Shown one piece after another: positions 59,731-64,000 of a stretch of DNA of 64,000 nucleotides; the stretch's first letter is position 1; every line of letters begins with the position of its first letter. Source of the DNA: Tenggerimyces flavus (GTDB taxonomy: Bacteria > Actinomycetota > Actinomycetes > Propionibacteriales > Actinopolymorphaceae); the NCBI RefSeq assembly GCF_016907715.1, contig NZ_JAFBCM010000001.1:682001-746000 (forward strand). The letters are read 5' to 3'. A program made the translations under genes and the position numbers. The notes under the pieces were generated by a model. The model saw only the letters and a program-made list of their open reading frames with translations. It was not told the DNA's origin and searched no databases.

Positions 59731-62643
59731 ATGCATTTCGGGAAGTCTGGCCGGTCGAAGCGTCACATTCGCGGCAAACCGGTCCTGTTGGGAGGGGTCG
59801 CGGCAGCTGTCGCGATCGCAGTGAGCCTCGCGCCCACCGGCGCGGTGGCCGCAGGAGGCGACTCGGCCAAGGCAGGGAAGAGCGCCGCGACCGAGGCGAA
59901 GGTCGCCGGCGAGACGCTCGGCAACTACGACGCCCGGACGGAACCCTCGGTCAAGCCGGCGTTGCAGCGCGCGGCGGCCCTGAAGGCGGCCCAGCCGAGC
60001 GTGAAGAGCTACCGCAAGGGCCTCGGCGTCGAGGGCATCGTCGCGATCGACGGCCTCACCGGTACGCCGAAGCAGGTCGCGCGGACCGACGGCTTCCTCA
60101 CCGGCGCGAGCAAGGCCGGCGCGGAGTCCATCGCCCGTTCGTACGTCAAGAAGAACGCCGCCGCCTTCGGGCTCTCGGCGGCCGACGTCGACCGGCTCAC
60201 GCTGCGCAAGACGTACACCGACGTCGAGGGCACCCGGCACCTGTCGTTCATCCAGACGGTGAACGGCGTCACGGTGTTCGGCCAGGGCCTCAAGGCGCAC
60301 GTCGCCAAGGACGGCCGGCTGGTCAGCATCGACGGCTCGCCCGTCGCCGGTCTCCCGACCAGCGCCGCCGCGCCGAAGCTCACGCCGACCCAGGCGCGCG
60401 GCGCCGCGGTCGAGGACGCGTTCGCCAAGCCCAAGGCCGCCAAGGCGACCACGGCGAAGAACGCCTCCAAGACGACCGAGTTCGCCGGCGGCGACCAGGC
60501 GAAGCTGGTGCAGTTCAAGGCCCCGTCCGGTCTGCGCACCGCGTGGCAGACGATCACCAGCCCGTCGAACGACCAGATGTTCATGCACGTCATCGACGCC
60601 GCGACCGGTCGCGTTCTGTACCGCCGCGACCTGATCCAGCACGACAGCGCGAAGGTCGTCGAGAACTACCCCGGCGCCCCGCGCGGCGGGAAGTTCAAGA
60701 ACGTCGACCTCCCCGCGAAGTGGCTGCCGAAGAACTCCCCGCGGCTCGCCGGCAACCCCGCGCACGTCTGGTCCGACCTGAACGACGACAACCTCGCGCA
60801 GCCCAACGAGGAGATCACCAAGGCCGCGCCGCGTTCGTTCACGTTCCCCTTCACCCGGTTCCCGCTCGCCGACCCCGACTGCACCGCGTTCGTGTGCACG
60901 TGGGACTCGACGGTCCCGAACTCGTGGGAGACCAACCGGAAGAGCTCCGGCACGCAGCTCTTCTACTACATCAGCAAGTTCCACGACCACCTCGCGAAGA
61001 AGCCGATCAGCTTCACCCGTGAGGCCGGCAACTTCGAGGCCGTGGACGGCGACGCGGTCGAGGGCAACGACCTCGACGGCGCCAACACCGCCGCTGGCCT
61101 GCCCGACGGCAACCACATCAACAACGCCAACTTCGGCACCCCGCCGGACGGCACGTCGCCGCGCATGCAGATGTACCTGTTCCGCAACCCCGCGGTCCCC
61201 GGTGACCCGTGGGTGGCGGCGATGGGCTCGTACGCGGCCGACATCGTCTACCACGAGTACGGTCACGGCCTGTCCAACCGGCTCGTCGTCGACGCCGACG
61301 GCATCTCCACGCTCGGCAGCGCCCAGGCCGGCGCGATGGGCGAGGCGTGGAGCGACTGGTACGCGATGGACTTCCTCAACAACGAGGGCTACGAGCGCGA
61401 CACCAAGGCCGAGGGCGAGCTCCGGGTCGGCCAGTGGGTCGGCGCGGGCCGCAACCAGATCCGCGAGCAGCCAGTCGACTGCAAGGTGGGCAGCACCTCG
61501 CCGAACTGCGCCGGCACAGCGGGCGGCGGTCCGGGTGGGTTCACCTACGGCGACTACGGCAAGATCTCCGGCGGTCCCGAGGTCCACTCCGACGGTGAGA
61601 TCTGGGTCCAGACGCTGTGGGACCTGCGCGAGGAGATCGGCACGAAGAAGGCCGAGAGCCTCGTGACGCGGGCGATGGAGCTGTCGCCGGGAAACCCGTC
61701 GTTCCTCGACATGCGGAACTCGATCCTGCAGGCCGACCAGGTCGTCAACCGTGGCAAGGCGCACAAGGCGATCTGGAAGGTGTTCGCGCAGCGCGGCATG
61801 GGCTACTTCGCGGGCTCGGTCGACGGTGACGACCAGGCTCCGGTGGAGTCGTTCGCGCTGCCGCCGAAGGCGAACACGCCGACCGGCACGCTGTCCGGTA
61901 CGGTCACCGACTCCGACGCCGGTACTCCGGTGGCCGGCGCCGTGGTCGCGTTCGGTGGGCACAACTCTGGGTTCGGCGGCGACTACGCGGCCGTGACCGC
62001 GGCTGACGGCACGTACACGATCAGCGGCATCTTCGCTGGTACGTACCCGAAGGTGTTCTCGCGCGGACCTGGCTACGAGGTCGTCGTGGCGACCAAGTCG
62101 ATCAGCAACGGCGCGAACACCGCCAACTGGCAGCTGCGCCGCGACTGGGCAGCCCTCGCCGGCGGTGCGACCGTGGTCGACACGAACGACGACTCCGGCG
62201 CTCCGTTCGGCTGTGGCGCGGCGGCGATGTTCGACATGTCGCAGACGAACGGTTGGTCGGCGGTCGCCGAGCACGTGGGTCCCGGCCCGCTCGACATCGA
62301 GCCGCGGTGGGTGATCCTCGAGCTGCCGACCGCGATCGACGTCTCCGAGGTGACGATCAACCCGTCGAACACCTGCGGTGACGCGGGCAGCGCCTCGACC
62401 AGCAAGTTCACCTTCGAGACGTCGGTGGACGGGACCACCTGGGTCGCGACCAGCGGCGACTTCGGGGTGGACGACCGCAAGGCGACGCCCGTGGCGCTCA
62501 GCAGCGGCACGGCCGACGTCAAGTTCCTCCGCTACACGATGCTGTCGACCCAGGTCGAAGACCTCGGCGGCACCTGCCCAGGCGCGTTCTCCGGATGCGA
62601 CTGGGTCGACTCGACCGAGATCGCGGTCTACGGCGCGCCGTGA
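59731..62643 (+). CDS. Secreted M36 (fungalysin-type) metalloprotease
   Basis: The 970-residue product has a signal peptide (about residues 1-45, VLLGGVAAAVAIAVSLAPTGAVAA), an FTP propeptide (about 55-250), and a zinc protease domain with HEYGHGLSN (HExxH about residue 508) and the downstream Glu in GEAWSDWYAMDF. C-terminal parts are a carboxypeptidase-regulatory-like Ig domain (about 710-790, GTLSGTVTDSDAGTPVAGAVV) and a discoidin-like domain (about 830-970). GGAGGGGG precedes the ATG. It should act outside the cell on proteins. The hairpin element lies upstream and a strong terminator follows. Confidence 0.93.
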   Translation: MHFGKSGRSKRHIRGKPVLLGGVAAAVAIAVSLAPTGAVAAGGDSAKAGKSAATEAKVAGETLGNYDARTEPSVKPALQRAAALKAAQPSVKSYRKGLGVEGIVAIDGLTGTPKQVARTDGFLTGASKAGAESIARSYVKKNAAAFGLSAADVDRLTLRKTYTDVEGTRHLSFIQTVNGVTVFGQGLKAHVAKDGRLVSIDGSPVAGLPTSAAAPKLTPTQARGAAVEDAFAKPKAAKATTAKNASKTTEFAGGDQAKLVQFKAPSGLRTAWQTITSPSNDQMFMHVIDAATGRVLYRRDLIQHDSAKVVENYPGAPRGGKFKNVDLPAKWLPKNSPRLAGNPAHVWSDLNDDNLAQPNEEITKAAPRSFTFPFTRFPLADPDCTAFVCTWDSTVPNSWETNRKSSGTQLFYYISKFHDHLAKKPISFTREAGNFEAVDGDAVEGNDLDGANTAAGLPDGNHINNANFGTPPDGTSPRMQMYLFRNPAVPGDPWVAAMGSYAADIVYHEYGHGLSNRLVVDADGISTLGSAQAGAMGEAWSDWYAMDFLNNEGYERDTKAEGELRVGQWVGAGRNQIREQPVDCKVGSTSPNCAGTAGGGPGGFTYGDYGKISGGPEVHSDGEIWVQTLWDLREEIGTKKAESLVTRAMELSPGNPSFLDMRNSILQADQVVNRGKAHKAIWKVFAQRGMGYFAGSVDGDDQAPVESFALPPKANTPTGTLSGTVTDSDAGTPVAGAVVAFGGHNSGFGGDYAAVTAADGTYTISGIFAGTYPKVFSRGPGYEVVVATKSISNGANTANWQLRRDWAALAGGATVVDTNDDSGAPFGCGAAAMFDMSQTNGWSAVAEHVGPGPLDIEPRWVILELPTAIDVSEVTINPSNTCGDAGSASTSKFTFETSVDGTTWVATSGDFGVDDRKATPVALSSGTADVKFLRYTMLSTQVEDLGGTCPGAFSGCDWVDSTEIAVYGAP

Positions 62644-62671
62644 CCGCCAGCCCCGGCTGAGTAGCTGAGTC

Positions 62672-62708
62672 GTTGCCCCGGCACCCGTTCCTACGGTGCC
62701 GGGGCAAC
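62672..62708 (+). terminator. Strong hairpin terminator after the M36 protease gene
   Basis: A perfect 14-bp stem, GTTGCCCCGGCACC with GGTGCCGGGGCAAC, and a 9-nt loop lie 29 bp after the stop codon. There is no U-run, as usual in actinobacterial terminators. Confidence 0.85.
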
Positions 62709-62743
62709 GCCGTTCTCGGGGGGCTCTACTAGATTCGACCCCC

Positions 62744-64000
62744 ATGACGCTCGCGCACCGGCTCACCGACGCTGGCCGCGCCCTGCTCCCGCGCGGCGCG
62801 AGGCGCCGGCTGCGCCAGCTGCAGCACGCCGTGATCGGGCGCCGCAACAACGCCGGCCTGGCCGGGGCGAAGGCGAGCTTCGGTGCCGGCGCGTACGACG
62901 AGGCCGCCGCCACCGTCGCCCAGGTGCTCGCCCGCACCTCGGACAACCTCCCGGCCCTCGACCTCGCCGCCAAGGTCGCGGCCAAGCGGGGCGAGTTCAC
63001 CGCGGCCGGCAAGCACGCGGTCCGCAGGGCCGAGCTCACCGGCGACCTGGACCACTGGACGTACGCCCGCAAGCTGGTCGGCCGCGTCCGCGAGACCGAC
63101 CCCCGCTGGCTGCCCGCGCTGACCGCGAGCGCGCCGGCCAAGCCGGACGGCAACGCGGTGCTCTACCTCGCCAAGGAGTCCCGGCCCTTCCTCCACAACG
63201 GCTTCTGCACGCGTACGCACGAGTCGCTGCAGGCGCTCATCAGGCTCGGCCGCGACGTGCGCGGCGTCACGATGCCCGGCTTCCCCGGGATCCTCGGCGT
63301 CGACGACGCCCCCGACCACAGCGAGGTCGAGGAGGTCACGTACCACCACCTCCTCCCGCACGCCGGCAGGTACCTCGCGGACCTGGCGTACGACGAGTAC
63401 GTCGAGCTCACCGCCCGTACGCTCGCCGGCGCCGTCGCCACATACCGGCCCGCGCTACTGCACATCGCGTCCGGGCACCGCGGGTACGAGGGCGCGCTCG
63501 CCGGCAGCGCGGTCGCGAAGTGGGCCGGCATCCCCTGGCTGTACGAGGTCCGCAGCTTCTTCGAGACGACGTGGACCGACGACGCGCGCTACGTCGAGAG
63601 CGCCGAGTACTACCACCGGCGGTTCGACACCGAGACGCGGATGATGCGCGCGGCGGGCCTGGTCATCACACTGTCCGGCCCGATGCGCGACGAGATCGTG
63701 CACAAGCACGGCGTCGACGAGGCGAACGTCCGGGTCGTCCCGAACGCCGTCGACCTGTCCCGGTTCACGCCACGCGAGCGCGACGAGGAGCTCCGGCGCA
63801 AGCTCGGGTTGACGGGCTCGTTCACGCTCGGCTACGTCAGCAACCTGTCCCATCCGCGCGAAGGCCAAGAGGTCCTGATCGAGGCCGTCGCGAAGCTGAA
63901 GAGCCAAGGCCGCAAGGTCACCGCGCTGATCGTCGGCGACGGCAGCCGCCGGCAGGAGCTCGAAGGCCTCGCCCGCCGGCGCGGGGTCAAGGACTGCGTG
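62744..64000 (+). CDS. GT4-family glycosyltransferase, 3' end beyond window
   Basis: The first 419 codons are in the window and the frame stays open at base 64000. After an Arg/Ala-rich N-terminal part with a helical, TPR-like repeat (about residues 40-120), a GT-B glycosyltransferase begins: AVLYLAKESRPFLHNGFCTRTHESLQALI, LLHIASGHRGYEGALAGSAVAKWAGIPWLYEVRSFFETTW, VRVVPNAVDLSRFTP, LGYVSNLSHPREGQEVLIEAV. The RSFFET motif is typical of actinobacterial cell-wall glycosyltransferases. The ATG is at 62744. It may belong to a polysaccharide locus with the upstream genes. Confidence 0.85.
   Translation, partial: MTLAHRLTDAGRALLPRGARRRLRQLQHAVIGRRNNAGLAGAKASFGAGAYDEAAATVAQVLARTSDNLPALDLAAKVAAKRGEFTAAGKHAVRRAELTGDLDHWTYARKLVGRVRETDPRWLPALTASAPAKPDGNAVLYLAKESRPFLHNGFCTRTHESLQALIRLGRDVRGVTMPGFPGILGVDDAPDHSEVEEVTYHHLLPHAGRYLADLAYDEYVELTARTLAGAVATYRPALLHIASGHRGYEGALAGSAVAKWAGIPWLYEVRSFFETTWTDDARYVESAEYYHRRFDTETRMMRAAGLVITLSGPMRDEIVHKHGVDEANVRVVPNAVDLSRFTPRERDEELRRKLGLTGSFTLGYVSNLSHPREGQEVLIEAVAKLKSQGRKVTALIVGDGSRRQELEGLARRRGVKDCV

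Overview
The window is chromosomal DNA of a high-GC actinobacterium. It has very GC-rich coding sequence with many GTG starts, dense ATGA/GTGA stop-start overlaps, an F420-type LLM oxidoreductase, mycothiol-type DinB/maleylpyruvate-isomerase-fold proteins, and an RsbW plus SigB/SigF pair. The genus cannot be fixed from what is visible. I see no prophage, rRNA, tRNA or CRISPR array.

Layout. 1-1.8 kb: a secreted Rv2525c-like glycosidase-fold protein with peptidoglycan-binding repeats. 1.8-2.5 kb: a repeat-rich non-coding block. 2.5-8.8 kb: a MacB-type ABC export operon with adaptor and lipoprotein, diverging from an OmpR-type two-component system, then a short-chain dehydrogenase remnant. 8.8-15.1 kb: the phenylacetyl-CoA catabolic operon paaZ-A-B-C-D-E with a divergent TetR repressor gene and a clear operator. 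15.2-19.1 kb: a methyltransferase, small stress-type genes with SigB/SigF-like promoters, rsbW-sigF, and convergent selA. 19.2-21.9 kb: a coupled export/redox cassette (unknown protein, TlpA/MauD-like thioredoxin, Tat-exported 12-cysteine protein with peptidoglycan-binding repeats, membrane protein behind an in-frame TGA). 22-30.7 kb: AraC regulator and Fsr-type exporter, SRPBCC gene and ECF sigma factor, photolyase operon, DrrAB-type exporter with tandem TetR operators, cobalamin-type binding protein. 30.8-50.4 kb: mostly single housekeeping and accessory genes (RNA methyltransferase, HAD phosphatase, CoA-disulfide reductase, lytic transglycosylase, LemA, MFS exporter, pyrE, aminotransferase, secreted tripeptidyl peptidase, AlkZ-like protein, lipoprotein). 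50.4-56.4 kb: DUF3224 and WYL genes, an ABC exporter with a 30-residue companion peptide, a NarL-type two-component system, and an XRE/ImmA pair. 56.5-64 kb: a glycosyltransferase, nucleotide-sugar dehydrogenase, a large M36 metalloprotease, and a second glycosyltransferase that runs off the end.

The most unusual content lies between genes. (1) Two copies of a 125-nt long-hairpin element with compensatory base changes lie upstream of two secreted peptidase genes; this is the best candidate for an undescribed leader RNA, or alternatively a mobile palindrome. (2) Two 184-bp MITE-like elements have perfect terminal inverted repeats; one splits a formerly coupled dehydrogenase/glycosyltransferase pair exactly at the stop codon. 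(3) Three families of short palindromic repeats occur at gene borders; one of them repeatedly overlaps stop codons. (4) A 13-bp perfect hairpin buries the Shine-Dalgarno sequence of the SRPBCC gene downstream of an ECF sigma gene. (5) Well-resolved operators sit in front of the paa, DrrAB-type, MacB-type and WYL loci. The methylamine-dehydrogenase-like cassette with peptidoglycan-binding repeats and an in-frame TGA close to an isolated selA is the most interesting protein-level system.
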